Positions 35,898-50,774 are shown, counted from the stretch's first letter. The stretch: 64,000 nucleotides of DNA from Patagioenas fasciata (GCF_037038585.1 NC_092523.1:28897501-28961500), one strand, 5' to 3'. The notes: generated by a model from the letters alone, not told the origin. Program-made: numbers and translations.

Positions 35898-38491
35898 CAA
35901 ACCACCAAGGGTAATATCACCTCTCCTTGTTAGAAAAGCAGTGATCAAATTCAGTGAGAATGCTTTTGAGTTTTCAAGTGCAGTTGGTTTCACTGACTGA
36001 CAGCACGGTTTCTGTCCCTGTCTAATGGGAACCTGAACTGGTTGGGATCCTGGACTGTGGCTCTTGGTGCCTTATTCAGTCGTAGCTCTGCTGAACACAA
36101 TGCTGGGGGTTGAGGTAGGTAATGGAAATGGATGAGGCCTCATTACAGTTTGCACAGCTGTGCAAATGTGCTCTCAGGCATTTGTAGGGCAAGAGGAGGG
36201 TGCAGTTCCCTCAGGAGTTCATTTTCTGTTTTCTCCCTGGAGCTGCAAGTCTACAAATGAGCCCAAGGTGATGTGATGGGTGCAGTGTACAAAAGTCCAC
36301 TATAATTTATACAGGATCACTCCTTGTTGTGATAGCAGAGAGTAACATGGTAAATAAGCCTATAAGGAACACCATTAAATTGCATTTAGGTTTGTTGCAG
36401 TAAGCAAGCTGACCTGGTTAGACCTAATTTTGTTACGGGTTTTGATTGACCTTGGATATATCCTAAAGTACCTGGTTCTCTAGTGTTGGGCATCCAACAG
36501 CCACAGAAGATATATAGCATTAATGTTTTTAAAACAATACTAATTTTGATTTCTGCAAGTGTTTTAAATAGCTGGAGTTGTGTATAAAGCAATAGGAACA
36601 AACATGTCTCCTTACAATCATTCTTCTATAAATAACAGATTTTGCTGAATTGAGAAAATTAGTTACTTGTCTTATTCAATATCTCATCATACGCATCGTA
36701 TAACAGCCAAACACCCGGACTATGCAGGGACAAATGGTCATTTTGTTTAAAGGTGTAGTTGGGCCCAGTTTGTTCAGGTCATCTTAATTGTTAGGTTCCC
36801 TGCATACGGTAACAGAGATGCTTTTTACCAAGCGAGAGCTTATAGCAGGTTCACAGCAAGACAAAACAAGCTTCCATAAGTCCCAGAAATAAAAGAATTC
36901 TTGTGAAGTGTCATATACAGGTTTTTGAAGTCTAATGAATTGTAACAAAAAGGCTTTTTGTCTTGTGAAGGAAATGTTAGTGTATCAAATCAAGGATATT
37001 TTGTATAATGCAGAAACCTTGCCTTGTTCAAGTTGCAACATTTGAAGTGGGTTGGCTTGAAAGGAGGAAAAGCTGAAACAGAACAAGTAGCAAAATGCTG
37101 GACCATACTGCTGGAAAGCAAAACCACTGCATTGTACAGCAACCAGGGGGAAAAAATACTCTATTATAAAACTTCTTTTTGAAACCTAGGATCCATTTTT
37201 TTTCAGTTTTGAAAAATTTCATTATTACACAAAGCAAGGAGACAAGGGAAGAAAATTATGCAGAGAGTTGCACAGAGATCTCCATGAGGCTGTGTAGGAT
37301 TTGAACCCACCATTAAAAACAAGTAAGGGTTAATAATCAGCACTGAAGTTATGTGGAGTTGGTAAGATAGCACTGGAGAAAATACTAGTGGCTTTCTCCT
37401 CTTTGCTTTTGTTCTGTAGCTCAAAAAACCTGATAGCTGAGACATTTGCTAAATAGTTGCTAGTAACAGCCATATCAATCTCATTTTAAAATTACTGCAG
37501 ATCTATATCAGAGCCTGGTGATTCTTTTATTATGGAGACAAGAAGCCCATGCACTGTTCCGTACTCATCTAATCTCTCAGCATACTGGGAAAATGCATAC
37601 AGGTACGTTTTGTTCTCAGAATAATTTTTAAAGAGGTTTTGAAATCACTAGGCTATAATCTCTCACCACTGGTACTCGAGACTGTGTTGTCCTAGCTTCT
37701 TACTTATTCTTTTCTTTGGGTACAACAACATTTAGCAAGGAAATTGAAAAAACACCACTGAGTTTTCCTTCTTGTTCCAGCATGAGTGTGGAGAACCTAG
37801 TGCTGCTATACAGTAACACTTAGGATGAATTTCAGCTGATATTGAAACACTGAGAGACAAAAGTAACTGAATGCAAGGTGTCAAAAATCATACCTGCAAG
37901 GCCTTTTGTCACTAGAAAACAGGTCAATTCATGCTATTTTTGAGAATGCTTGTAACCTTCCTGGTAATGATCTTATTGTCTTGGCAATATTCAAATTACA
38001 ATTCTGTTTTAAAAATAACACATGGGTACATTTGCTGTTAGAATGCCTAGATGGAGGACAAAAATCTCACTGAATGCTCAATTGAATGAATCATGCCTGG
38101 TCCACATTTGTGTTCCTGGGGATCGATTTTTCTGGTTCAGCAGCTCTGCCGGCTGCATACAAACTCAGGGTACTAGAAGCAATTTTCAATAAGCACGTTC
38201 GTTCAGATAAGCTGCCTAAACTTCTTGTACCTTTTCCACGTTCCTAATTTAGATTGGCAGTGCTTGTGAATGGTATCAGGTTGTCAGCACTAGAGAAAAG
38301 AACCGTTCCTTTTGTTCCCAGAACTAGTACAGTATGAGCTTTCTCATCTGGCAGCACAGTACGAAGAGGAGGGAAAAGTTCCCTTTATCTAAAGCAAGAG
38401 CCCTAAAGGATGACTGATTTTACAACTCAGCACTAGACTTAACAGAGGACTTGCTGCTGAATCCTATGGATACCAGTTTAGACTGGAAATC

Positions 38492-38531
38492 TCTCTCTTT
38501 TTTTCTTTTTTTTTTTTTTTTTTTTTTTTTT
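38492..38531 (+). repeat. CT-rich then poly-T tract
   Basis: A short CT run, TTTTTTTC, then about 26 T. A low-complexity polypyrimidine tract. Confidence 0.9.
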
Positions 38532-41500
38532 GTCAGAGAGACAGTGCACTGTAACAAAAACCCTTCAGCCATGGAGTACCACAGATCAATACACAGTGTC
38601 CATGTTGCCTGGTTATATGTAGATAACCCTTGACCCTGTGCTCCACAGAGGAGGTAGTAACACCATGTGTATCTTCATGCAGTCATGTGCCTCTTTATAA
38701 AATGAGCTACCTAACGTATATATTTATTAAAAATATGGAAAGTAATGTATCCCACAGTACAACCAGAGTACCTTATTGAACCATTAAAGAGTAATTAATT
38801 TATACTCATATCGTCACATTAATAATGTAATCAAGATCAGAGTGGCTGAACAGGTGTGTTTTGAAGTTGTTGCTATTACGGCAATCAAATTCCACAAACC
38901 TGTTATCAAGGTTTCTTTGTCTTACCTAGAAACATTTCAGCCCTACAAATTATCACATTGCAAAACCTTGATACTTTGCCTTTCAACAAAATGTCTTATT
39001 GTCTCAGTGAAAAAAATGAACAAACAAACAAAACCCCCCAACCAAAACAACAAACAAACCTATTTCTGCTTCTGGTATACCAGCTAGAAAAAGCTCTGTC
39101 CTGAAAGTGCCCAAAACAGCTGGGTGATCATAGCAGACAGGAAGCCTGTGAAGTGGGTGTTGTTTGCAGATGTGGTGATTTCAGCACACTGGACATGCTC
39201 TTCCATTGGAGACCTTGAAAGCTTTTGGTTGTAGTTCTGAATACAGTTTGGCTTGGACAAAAATCACATTGAGCACCAGTTTGAAGAGGGAGTGGTTTTG
39301 GCAACTGCTACTGAGATAATTAATCTAATTCTGGTCTAAACCATTGTTTGTCCCAGTGAGGAAATGGGTTTCCTGCAACTCCTCACATGAAACAATTTAT
39401 TTGTGTAGCTTCTTCTTTGCTGGCAAACAATCCCTTGTGCCCCCCATCTCCTTTCCTAGAGCTGTCTCTGGGGTGTCTCCCCCAGTACTAGCCTTTTAAC
39501 ATGATGTTTCACCTTCAGCACCATCTTCTCCAGCAAGACTCCATCAGAGAAGGGAAGGTGAGTAGTAGATTTGGTTAAATTATCTTCCCTCCAAAACCCT
39601 TATGCTTCATGCCCCTGCCAGGTCTTCTTCCTGCTACCCACCTTCATCCCTCCTCTTCACCTGGTCAGAGAGGGAATCCACAATCCTGCTGCTCAAGGTA
39701 CACAACACTTTGGAAATAACCAGTGTACTGCAGACCTGTGCATATTTTAAAAAACGTGGACCTCTGCACTTTTTACAAGCCAGTTATAAATTGTTTCATT
39801 GTTTCCTGATTCGGTTGTGTATTTTTCACACAGGCTCACTCAGCAAAGGAATGTTTCTATTTAAATCTCTTGCCAAGGTGAAGTGGAAACCTGGCTTGCA
39901 AAATCACTTCTATTCACATTAGAAAATGCTTTTTGCTGTTATTTGTGGGCTTTGGACCAGAAATGCTGTGTTATATGTGTTCCCCACTGACTGCTGTGTA
40001 ATTAGGCCCTGATATTTTGGTGGAAGAACGCTCCCCAGGCTGCTGCCGGAGCAGCGTGCTCCCTGGTGCACCTGCACAAAGCTGCCTGATAAGACAGCTC
40101 TAATCTGCACCTGCAGGAATGTGGTGTAGATCAGCAGCAAGTCACCAGTACACCAGCTCCACTGCATCCCCGGTTAAGCTGTAACCAATATATAAACGGG
40201 TCGGGGGGGGAGGGCGGGAAAGCCAACTTGTTTGTTTGTTTTGTTTTTGTAACAAGCAGTGCATAGAGTTCGAGAGCCTCAGATTTGTGTTTTTTTAAAA
40301 ATTTCAGTGGCTTTCAAACACTAGGGTTTTGTTCAGATACTGCAACAGTAGAAAAAGTTTGTGAATCAAAATCCAGGCAATTTTACAATTACTAGATTTT
40401 TTTTTTTTTCTCTGTAACCTGTAGGTAAGACCAAATTAATAGCTCCCCCTTTTCAAAATCTAGGAAGCAATCATAACCATTCTTTCAAAAGTCATGTATT
40501 TTTTCTAGCACTTTCTTTTGAATATGTGTTGTAATTTCTTGTTATATATTAACACTTAAGTTATCAACTAAGATCCAAGTAACATTTTGCTGAACTCCGC
40601 ATATGTTTGTTTGTGATCAGGTAGTCTTTCTTTTGGTAAGCTATTCAAATTAAAAATACCAATAGGAGGAGAGAAGTACTTTTCTTACACACATACAGGT
40701 CATTGTAGAATCATGCGGACCACTAGTTCGGGCAACAGGATTCAGTGGGACTGAGTAACTGGGATTCAGTGAGACTGAGTGACTGTCCTAACTGTTGCTC
40801 TGCACTCTGTTACCGTGGATCTCCACCAAATGTCACAGGTGACAGACCAGCACCTAGATGTGTAATTGGTATCCATGGCTCCCTTCATTTAGACGACTGA
40901 TCAAGACAGATTTTCCTAGGAAGACTAGATTGATTTCTTGAGGTTATTTTTCTCAGATATCCGGTATACCTCTAGCTGAACAGTTAGCAAGAAATTGCAA
41001 CAGAATAAGAGCCAGAATGGGCCCAGCTGGCTCTGTTAGCAGGTTGTGTGCCATGTCATGCTCCTTTCTTTTCAGCCCTGCAGCACTAAAGAATATGCAG
41101 AACAGACTGAAACATTCTCCTGTCACAGCAAAAACCTATACATAGGAGTCTTTCTAAAATCACAGCCTATAAATGGCTTTTTCCCCCTTCCAATATCTTA
41201 AAAACAGATAAGCTCTAACTGAATAGTCTTCATACTACCTGCTCCTGGTCTCCAAAGAGACAAACAACAGAGCACTGGGGCACTGTCACTGTGAATAGAC
41301 CATATCTCTCAGTGACTTGAAGAGCTTTACTTACTAAAGATGTTTTCCTGACTCAAGTCCAGACCTGTGATAATGCAGTCCCTTTTACAGCCACTCTTAC
41401 TCTGATATCTGAGTGGTTTTGGAGTCTTGAATGTGTTTATCTCCCCTGTGATAGAGCAAGGCTGCACACAATTTGCACAGTTAAACAGAAAAGCTGTGGC

Positions 41501-44500
41501 AGCAGGGAATCAGACTGAAATCTTGGAAATTATGGACTACCAAAACATTCCTTACCTTGTTAATGTTTTACTAATTGGATGGATGCATTTTTGCCTTTTT
41601 GTTTGTTTGCTTTTGTTTTGCTTACATTGTCAGGTGTCCTGGTCTATTACATCTTTTCTGACAATGTGTAGACTTAAAATCACATCTCAAGTTAAATCCC
41701 TGGCTATTTTAGTATCATTTGATGCATTTTGCAAGTATTTAGTTGTTGCCCTTTCACATGAGGTGAAGGAAGACAACAGAACATGTTGTTTTCAGAATGT
41801 TATTCCCCAGATTTCACAAGAGCCAGGCTCTGCCCCAGGCTGCGTCTCCACCTTGGCAGGATGCACTCTTGTGTGGGTGAACCTATAAAGGAGCCCCACT
41901 GTGACATGATCTTGAGATCACCACCACTGTCGTCTCAGAACATCCAGCTCTGGGTAAATTATAGCTTCACAAACCTTCTGCCTGGGTTACACATCACTGC
42001 TGCAACAATGAGTTCACAGTGATACTGGCAGCAGAGGAGATGGCCATAAATGTGACAGTGTATGTGTGCCGCATGCCCTTAATTGTGGCACCAGTTCCCA
42101 CCAGGGATGCCGTCAAGAGTTCTGGGGTTATTTTAAAAAGGTTAATGAGGGAAGGAAGACTCCAGCATTGCAACCGCACTTCAGAGTAACCCCTATCAGA
42201 TTACTCATAGTTCTCCTCTTACTGGGCATGTGGGGGTGTAGTTGAAGTATTTCTCCAAGACGAGCTATGTCCTGCTGCATTATTCATGGATATAGACCAG
42301 CTTACTTTAGCCTGAGAGGCATGTAGGAGGAAAACTCAGTTCAATTTGTTCACAGTATGACAGTACCATCATTTCTAAGACAGCCAGTGTGGCTGCTGAT
42401 TTAGTGGGGAAACTGTGCTGTGCACAGGGCTGCGCTCCTGCCAAGTCACTCACACAAGTGTCAGCAGGGCAATGCTTCTGTGCTCTTCATTTGTGAGAGA
42501 AGTGAAATTAAAAACCAAACCAAACCAAAACAAACAAGCCTTTAAGTGTGAGCCTGTCTTTAAGGACACAGTGGGACAAGGAAGAGTTAGGTACCAACCA
42601 TTTTAATTTCTGACATGTGAGCAGTTTGAGTCTGCTGTCTTTTAGAAGTATTTATAATTCACACCCCTGTAAAATTCAGCTTCCTTCAGTCTTGTTGTCT
42701 TTTTGAGAAACTCAAAGGTGGGAAATTCAGGGGTAGATCCATCTCAGAGCTCTGGCTGATTCAAGTCCAGCCCTGAGATGGGATCCATTTACAGACCACT
42801 ACTGCATCTTGCTTTATTTGAGTCCTCTCTGGAAGATGGTCCCAGGTGAAGCAGTATAAAAGACCAGCTAGAGACAAAGCCAGTCTGAAAGTGCAAAAGG
42901 TCCGGAAAGACATTTCTACAGATTTTCTCTCCTGAGTCAATGGGAGCTTGGCTAGAAGAGCCAATTGAGGAAGGGAGGATACATGCAGCAAGTATATATC
43001 TGTCAGGATTACTATTAACAATCTTTGCTTTGTTACACATAAAACAAAAGTCTGTCTTTTAATCTACTTGTTATGCTTTACTTGCTCTGTTTACTTCTTT
43101 GCACTTTGTTTTCTTAGTCTGGGCAGAAGAATACATTTCTCCTTTTTCATTCATATTATTAGTGATAGCATCCCCAGACATCCATCTTCAAAATGTAATT
43201 TAGTCATTTAAAAATAAGTGTTTTTAAAATTAGATGGAAATTATTCATATCTATTTTTGTTTTGATTAGGGTTTAAACATTAGATAAAGTTGGACTAAAT
43301 AATACCCTTTAGACAATGAAGCCCCTGCAAATATCTATATTATATACTGTTATTCAAAGATTCAGTGATGTGGCAATCAGTAGATAAATATTCTATATCC
43401 ACTTTCCCTATAGTTAAAAAAACTTTTAAAGCAAATGTTCCATTAGCTCCTGACCATCAATCTGAATGTAATAATGGGGCTGTTTAAAGCCAGATAGGCT
43501 TCCCCACCCCCCTCATTCTATTAAAATATTTACATTGTAATAACTCAGTAGGAGTTTTTTTTTTTTGTTTTTCTTTTTTTTTCTTTTTTCACTGAATGGA
43601 AGGTCTGTAAGTGGGTGAAAGTATTTAAAAGGAGGGCGAAACTGAAGAGACATGACATGTTATTGAATTAAGGGCCTTAGAAGGTGAGGGCTGTGCAGTC
43701 ATAAATTCCAGGAATGCGGATGTGACTCTCTGAATGTGTATATGAAGTTGACAGAGTTTGACAGCTACCATCTGTGAACAATAATGTATAGAGAAGCAGG
43801 GCTACATGATGCAGGCTGGAATGTACCTATCAGGCTCTGAGGACTATAACAATTTACTACTCATTATCAGGGACTGTGGTCATGATTAGCTGCAGGGGTT
43901 GGAATGAAACTTGGAAATTATGAGAACAAAGCTCCCCTTGTTAAAGCAAAGTAATTAGTTTAATACATACGAGGAGAAAATGGGCAGGAGACTTCCTTTT
44001 TTTTTTTTTTTCCTTTTTTTTTTTTCCTTTTCCCCCTTTTATGAAGTGTTTACCATCCAACCCCTGCTCAGGAACACTAAAAACTGCACAGTGAAAATGG
44101 ATGGACTGTTACTTCTTTCTGCATCACTTGAAATATGAGAAAATGCTTATTTTGTATTCATGCCTTTACTATTCTGGGGCTTTCCTTGACTCTACAGTCT
44201 TTGCAGCAGAGAATGACAGAGACGTAATTATGTGATAACTGTGCCTATGCTGCCTTGGTTGATCAAGGCTTATTTCTTGTAGTCTGTACTCTTCTATGTT
44301 CCATCAGAGTGAATTTTGGCAAAAATATAGATTTGAGCCACAGCATCTTGTAAGCAAAATTTCTATTTCAAAAAAGGTGCCTTTGCTGTTTTCTCAGTCC
44401 TGCATATTCCAAACAAATCTGTGTTTTCCCACAGGGTAGTATTTTTTTCTTGGTAAACACCATCATGTACAGTGCAGCTGGAGCCACAGAGAAATACTGT

Positions 44501-45974
44501 GAATTCTCATTTAAGGTTGCTCAAATACACTATCTGTCGAGAGAGAGAACAAGCTTATTGCTGAGCATAAATTGACATGGGTCAGTCATACTTAAAATTG
44601 TGTTTATACAAGCTGAGAATCTGCCTGAGAACATCAGGGAAATCATCAGATAAGAAACAGAAAGCATACTGTCTACATAATGCATATCTCAATGCCCACA
44701 GTAATATGTATTCTCATTCTTTTCCTCCAAACATTTGCTCTTCTTACAAAAATGACATCAATCCCAGTCTCCACACATTAGTCAATAGTGAACTCCGACA
44801 GCAGTTTTAGTTCCAACAACAAGGTGCCCAGAATCCTAGGAAGGGCATTTGACTTTGAAAAACATCCAGTAAAACAACACATAGAAAGAGAGAAGCGGCT
44901 GGAAGTCTGTTAAGCAAGAAAGATACCATCCATCCTCTTTTAATTGAAAGGGAAGGGTTAAGGTTGGTTTAAAAAGAATGTGTGAGCAGACAAGAAAAGT
45001 ACAGTAAGCAGTTCCTGTGATAGATGGTTTAAATTTAGTCAATCCTGCCTGTGGTGGGGGTGGTGGGGTTGGACTATGTGACCATGTTGAGTCCTTTTTA
45101 CTCCCGTTTTCAAAGCAAAAGATGAGAACATTTCTCAAGTGAAAAGAGAGAATGACTATTCATTATCTGCTTTAGAAAAACATACACCAGCGAGGTTATT
45201 AACAGAATGCCATTAATACACATGTGTTGCACCCGTGTAAAGTGACTTACACAGACACGATGTAAAGGTGTGCCTGTCACAGCCATGGACATGCTCCTTA
45301 TCTCTTGAATAAAGTAACTTACCCTGAGTTTGGGGTTGGCACATTTCTAGTATCCGCGTTAGCTTCGTATGTTTTTTCTGCATTAAGATGACTGCAGGCT
45401 AAACACATCATTGCAATGGCAAACACCTGGAACAAGTGGGATAAAGTAAGGTGCTCTTCTCTTGTGTTCCTCGTCTTGATTGGCAATTTAACTTACACCA
45501 GTCAATGTATACATAGCCTTACTATATCAGGATATTTTCCTGAGTACTTTGTTTTCAACTAAATAAAGTAGAAAGAGATCAGTTTCTTTAACATATTCCT
45601 CCACATTTTTTGACTTTTCTTTGGACAAGCTGTATCTCAGAAATGGAAGAAAGGTGTGTAGGTTAGATTTTTGATGGAAACAGTACATTTTTCAGTGCGA
45701 AAAAACATTTTTTTTTCCATCTAGCTCTAATTATCAATATATAAAAGTGCATTTCCTGAAGGAAATTACTACGCAGATGACTCAGGTATTGGTGTGGGAA
45801 GAGGCAAGCAGTGTAATAATTCAGTGTTATAGTGAATTGATAGTTGATAGTGGTAAGTGTGGGCTGGATCTTGTATAATTGCCAGGTAAATGGTAGCCAC
45901 TGGACACAGCAAGCTGCTGCTTCTGATACTACTGGTGTGCCATTTTGTGCCTTGTTTTCTTGCCCAGAGTCTGT

Positions 45975-46100
45975 TCAGGGGCCCGTTAACACAAATTAGT
46001 GGCATCCACCTCATGCCTCCCCTTGCACTAGGCTCCCCTATTGCTTTGCCCTATTTATACAGCACCTGCCACAGTGCAAATAATAGTCCTAATTATGATT
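45975..46100 (+). repeat. Ancient amniote interspersed repeat remnant
   Basis: CTATTTATACAGCACCTGCCACAGTGCAAATAATAG resembles the 'TTTGTACAGCGCCTAGCACAATGGGG...ACAAATAAT' tail of an old amniote repeat found in reptile genomes. A remembered pattern, family not certain. Confidence 0.4.
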
Positions 46101-48552
46101 CTTTAAAAGTAAGTTAAACAATAAGCAGAAGACATTAACTGGACCTTCTCATCACCACCTACTAGGATGGATTTGAGAAAGTCCAAAGACAGTTTCGCTG
46201 AGCATTACTCCTCTTGTTGTATCAGATCATTCCCCAAATAATTTGGTATTCAGACATCACCCATAGAGACACAAGCTGCCAAATATCCAATAACAAGTAC
46301 TAGTCAGGAACTTAGATGTGTCTTTGTGTTCTGAAAACTTCCCTCCCTGCAGATCTTTCTTAACAGGTCCTGTTCTCTTGGTATCACAGTTAAAATGGAC
46401 ATGATATGCAAAAGGAACCTCCTGCTTATTGCCTGTGATATTGTTTGATGTTGCATGCGATCAGTTTTGTTCCCAGTCTATTCAGATTTCTGCTGGGTGA
46501 AGGTGGGCTCCATTAATTAGGCACTGTTATAATTTGCACCTACTGCCTGTAAGAAGGAAAACATGCCTACAAACACAAGATGGACTGACACAGACTGGAG
46601 CGCAAACCATCAGCCCAAATACAAACTGCCCTGGAGCTCTACATGGGTGTCACAGACACATGCTGGTGTGGAAAGCTCTTGCTATCCGCTATGTTTTTCA
46701 TGCTATTGTTATCTGTAATAGCAAGATAAAAGCTTGTTGAGGTTTACTATGCTTTTTGTGTCCTTTATTTTGTTGTGTAGACATTTCCAAAGGTATTAAC
46801 ACTTTTAAGACAACCATTTTCTAAGCCTGCCTGTCTAATGCAGATAACCTACTGCATTCCTTCAAAGCAGTAAAGAAAACGGTAACAGCTTTGAAATCGC
46901 CTGTAATTTTCCTCCTAGAATTTTGTAACTATGCTATTTTACCTCTCTCTTTTATATGGGGGCAGTTTCTGTGGCTTTAGGATCATATGTCTCTAAAGAG
47001 CCTTTCTTTATATGCTTTACAACTTCAGTATTACATCAAAGTTAGTAGAGCAGCTACCAAACATTTTAATACCAAGTTACAAGTATTTACTAACAGCATT
47101 TGTTGCTCTCCCCATCCCAACAAGCCATTACAATAGTGGAACTGGGCAGTCTCACCTCGTTCTCTACTTGCTCATTTTAAAATCTGCTGTCAGCCGAGAA
47201 TTTGTCTTACTAGTTTTCCCAGCTCCTAGTTCTCCTTTACATTCAAAAAAGTGATTAACCAGCTTATAAACACAGTAAGAATTACTACAAATAATGAGTC
47301 TAACCTAAAAAGATGGTAATCTCAAAGGGGTTTGTGGCTACTTCATGCCCCACAAGTTCAACCTCAACAGGTTCCAGAGTTAGCACATTGATTTGTGTAA
47401 TGTGGTTTTGAGACATTGTTAGGTTATTGGGCTTGTTAATCTGCTTTATTGCTTTTGATTAATTAGTAAGTTTCTGGAGATATTTTCAAAATGTACAACA
47501 TTGGTCCAACTCAGCTGAGTGATAAAATTTTCATTTATTTTCACTATTCTATGTTTTTCTTTGACTCTGTATTTTCATGACACTAAGTTGTAGATTTTAG
47601 AGGACAAAAGTTAGTTCTGAAAGATCAGCTGCCTTATTGTTGCCCACCCTTGCAAAAAGTTTGCATTTAGTCTTACTGAAGAGCAATGCTTCTTTCCACT
47701 GAACACAGCTTTTAAAAACATTCTTATGACTGTTCAAGATCTGATACAAACCTTAAGCTTTGTGCAGGATTCTAATATGCTGAGTATGTATTGATGTCTG
47801 GAAATAAGTACAAACACCTTTTATTCTGTATAACTTTCATATTGTTTAGCTGAATGATTTTTAAGATGGCCTTTCTCAGGTTTCAGGTACAAGGCAGACC
47901 TTAGAGTACAAGTGTTGTGGTTTCTATGGGCTTAACGTCTAGACACATCCCTGGATACCCAGAAAATGAGCTCAAGAGTAAAACCTGATGCTGTCCTTTT
48001 AATGAGAAATATGATAATTAAGAACAATGGACTAAGAAGATGGGCTAGATGAGCATTAGACATCTCTGGCAGGCAGGCCAGCATTAGCAGCAAGCCTGGG
48101 GTGCAGGACACATACAGGCACATTGCCCTGTCCCCATATCATGGCTACTGGCTCCCTGCATATCAATTAAGAAATAATTGACCTTGACCTGCATTACCCC
48201 TCCAAGCATTTCAGAGACCTGGATCACTGTCAGTCTCTATCCCCTGCTGTTTCCAAAAGCAAAGCCAGCAGGAGGAAGAAAACGAACACCACAAAATGCA
48301 TTAACTTGACCATGACCTTAAAAAGTCCACCCACCCTCCACAAACTGGTTATTGTCAGGCTGCCCCGCTGCTGAGTTGGCAATTTTTGAGCCCCAGTTGA
48401 GAACACTGCAGAGCTTACCTGTGACTGTAATAGTCAGAGAACAGGGCAGGTCTATGAAACTATCTGGTTTTCGGGCTGCCCTGTTTCACTTAGCACAAGA
48501 GGGCTCCAGGGGAGGTCTGAACAGTTGCACAGTGCATATGACTCGTAGTAAA

Positions 48553-48580
48553 AATAATAATAATAATAATAATAATAATG
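48553..48580 (+). repeat. (TAA)n microsatellite
   Basis: About nine TAA units, ending in ATGATAAAG. Confidence 0.92.
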
Positions 48581-49902
48581 ATAAAGATTGACCCGGGCTT
48601 GTTTCCAATCTGTGCTCTAATGAGAGATAGCAGGTTACATTCACTAACAGGATAACAGCCCCTAACTTTCCAGCTAGAATTGTTAATGAATCATTGGTTT
48701 GCCTCTGCTTAGATGGGATATGACATTCCAGCAACAGTAATTGGCTTGGTTTACTCAAAAAATGGTTTATTTTTCAAGAAGGAGGTCTGTTCTTGTTAAT
48801 TATTCTCACAGCTGGGATGGAAGTATACAGAACTTAAGTACCTCTTACAATTTAGAGTTGGCAAATGCCAATAATGGTGAAGCAGCTTTGGATTTAACAC
48901 CTCTGTATTTCATAAAATAACAGGTACAGCTGTTTCCTTTCCTCCCTGCGCTGAATATATAGTGCTGTAAAGGACTGGAAAAAAATATGTAAGCTCTTCT
49001 GAAAGGAGACTGGAGCCAAAGCCTCCTTCCTTCAGTTGAATGCCCACATTAGTAGATGACATAGAGAGGTGCTCTCTTGCTTGCCCTCTCTCGCTCTCTG
49101 AGACTTGTTTCTTTTCTGTCCTGTCTCTCTGCTTTGAGAACAGAGGCAGGGAATGCCCTGTCTCCATAGAAGCAGCAGTTCAGTGGCTGGAGGAGACTCC
49201 TGGAAGTGGCAAGGTATGGCTTTGAATCAACTCATGCAGAAGAGAGCACTGATTGTAGGTCTGCTGCTTTTTAGGTGAGAGCTTCAACCTCCAGGTAGTT
49301 ATGGGTGATCATAGCAGACTCCATCGCTCTGCCCTCTAAAGCGAAAAACATTAGCTGAACAGCTGCACCCAAAGAAGCAACCTATGTCTCTGAGCATCAC
49401 TATACCTGAGTGTCTTAGTAAAGCTTGGCCTAAGGAACTTCATAGCACTCGTGTTTTTGCAACCAAGATCATCATGAAACCCTATATCCTTTTGGACACA
49501 ACAAATGGACTGGCTGGAAATAAAAGCATCATCCTTCCTACTGACTCCGGCTGATAGCAAAGTCCGTGTGAAGCTCTGTGGACCAGAAAATGTCCTGTGG
49601 AGCATTTCCTGAAGCTGCTTTGGCCATGTCCCAGAAGAGGAGCACCACTGACAACTGGGCAGGCAGAGCCTCCAGGCTTTTTACCTCATTCTCGTTGATG
49701 GTTGGCTTTACCATCTTGCCAAGCTGATAGAACTTAAACCCTGCTAGGGAATCATGAGACTTCAGTACCACAAAGTTCCCATAACTTTCATCCTTTGCCA
49801 GTGCAATCTGGCTTTGCTTGCATTCCAAAAGCACCTGCACATTTTTTTGCAAGCCACTGTTTTATTTACAATGCATTGCACCTTGATAATTTTTTCATCC
49901 AC

Positions 49903-49975
49903 CCACCTCAAAGCCCTTGATGATGATGGAAAACATTATTGTCTCATTCCAGAGATGGGGAAAATGAGGAACCAG
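49903..49975 (+). repeat. MIR-like ancient SINE fragment
   Basis: ATTATTGTCTCATTCCAGAGATGGGGAAAATGAGGAAC matches the MIR pattern 'attattatccccattttacagatggggaaactgagg'. Only the core is readable. Confidence 0.5.
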
Positions 49976-50713
49976 TCAATTTAGATTGCTTGGATGTAAT
50001 TCAGAACTGGAAGTAATACAGCATTACAGCAAACAGCTAGGTGAATATTTCAGTATTTATGGTCTACTGGAGAGGCCTAACTACATGTTTTATAGCTAGG
50101 TGAAGAGCAGAGCATGTTTTAGAAATGCACACTCTGTGGCCACGATTCATATACCCCCCAAAAAACCTATCAGTGGACTTGGAGAATGGGAAGGCAGAAG
50201 AGAGGGAAAGGGAAATGGGAAAGAAGCCTCTTGAATCATGTATAAAGTGCTTGCTTGATTTTTCTGCACTTAAGAAATCAGCAACATGTACTTTTTTATT
50301 ATTATTAATAATATTTTGTGTGCAGCATGCTGCTTCTTGGTAAAGCTGGCTGACTACTGGGGCCTCCAAAAAGAAAGTATGTAGAAAGGCATTAGTGGGA
50401 GGCCAAAGAAACTTCCCAGAGTCATGGGGCTGATCCAAGACCTCATATGGTCCTTGTACCAGTGGTCTTGTTTGGGGTTACTTGCAGACCCCACTAATCT
50501 TACTCTGGTTCTCTCAAAAAAACAGTATGTATCACAAAAACGTAACATTCTAGTACTTGATACAGCACATATTGCTTCCCCTTGTCTCTTTGTAAGATAT
50601 TGCATATCTTTACCTGCAGCTTGTCTTCTCCATGGGCTGAAGCATATCTGAGCTGGGAGGACCTTGCCTTAGCTGTGATTACAGCGTGTGACAGTTGAGT
50701 CTGCTCTGTCTTC

Positions 50714-50774
50714 CCAAACGGCTGCAAGGCAGGACAAGTCAGCCGAATTTGGCAGGCAAACAAAAGCCGTTTGG
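50714..50774. repeat. 10-bp perfect inverted repeat with a 41-nt loop
   Basis: CCAAACGGCT (50714-50723) and AGCCGTTTGG (50765-50774) are exact inverse complements. A smaller GCC..GGC hairpin lies between them. It could form a 61-nt stem-loop. No function is known. Confidence 0.5.

Larger units (their letters stand above)
27811..40200. other. Intergenic region downstream of the DANCR-like gene, first part
   Basis: No exon chain or protein family recognised. Contents seen: T-rich tracts near 29138-29156 and 29375-29422, a poly-A at 35877-35897, an A/C-rich tract near 39010-39060 and a poly-T at 38506-38531. There is also a weak match to an old amniote repeat near 33050-33110. Isolated AATAAA signals (for example near 31970) are not attached to any supported exon. 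The rest I cannot name. Confidence 0.65.

Noticed and set aside
41427-41888. 153-codon plus-strand ORF with a hydrophobic stretch
   Set aside because: The hydrophobic part comes from a T-rich low-complexity segment. There is no family resemblance.
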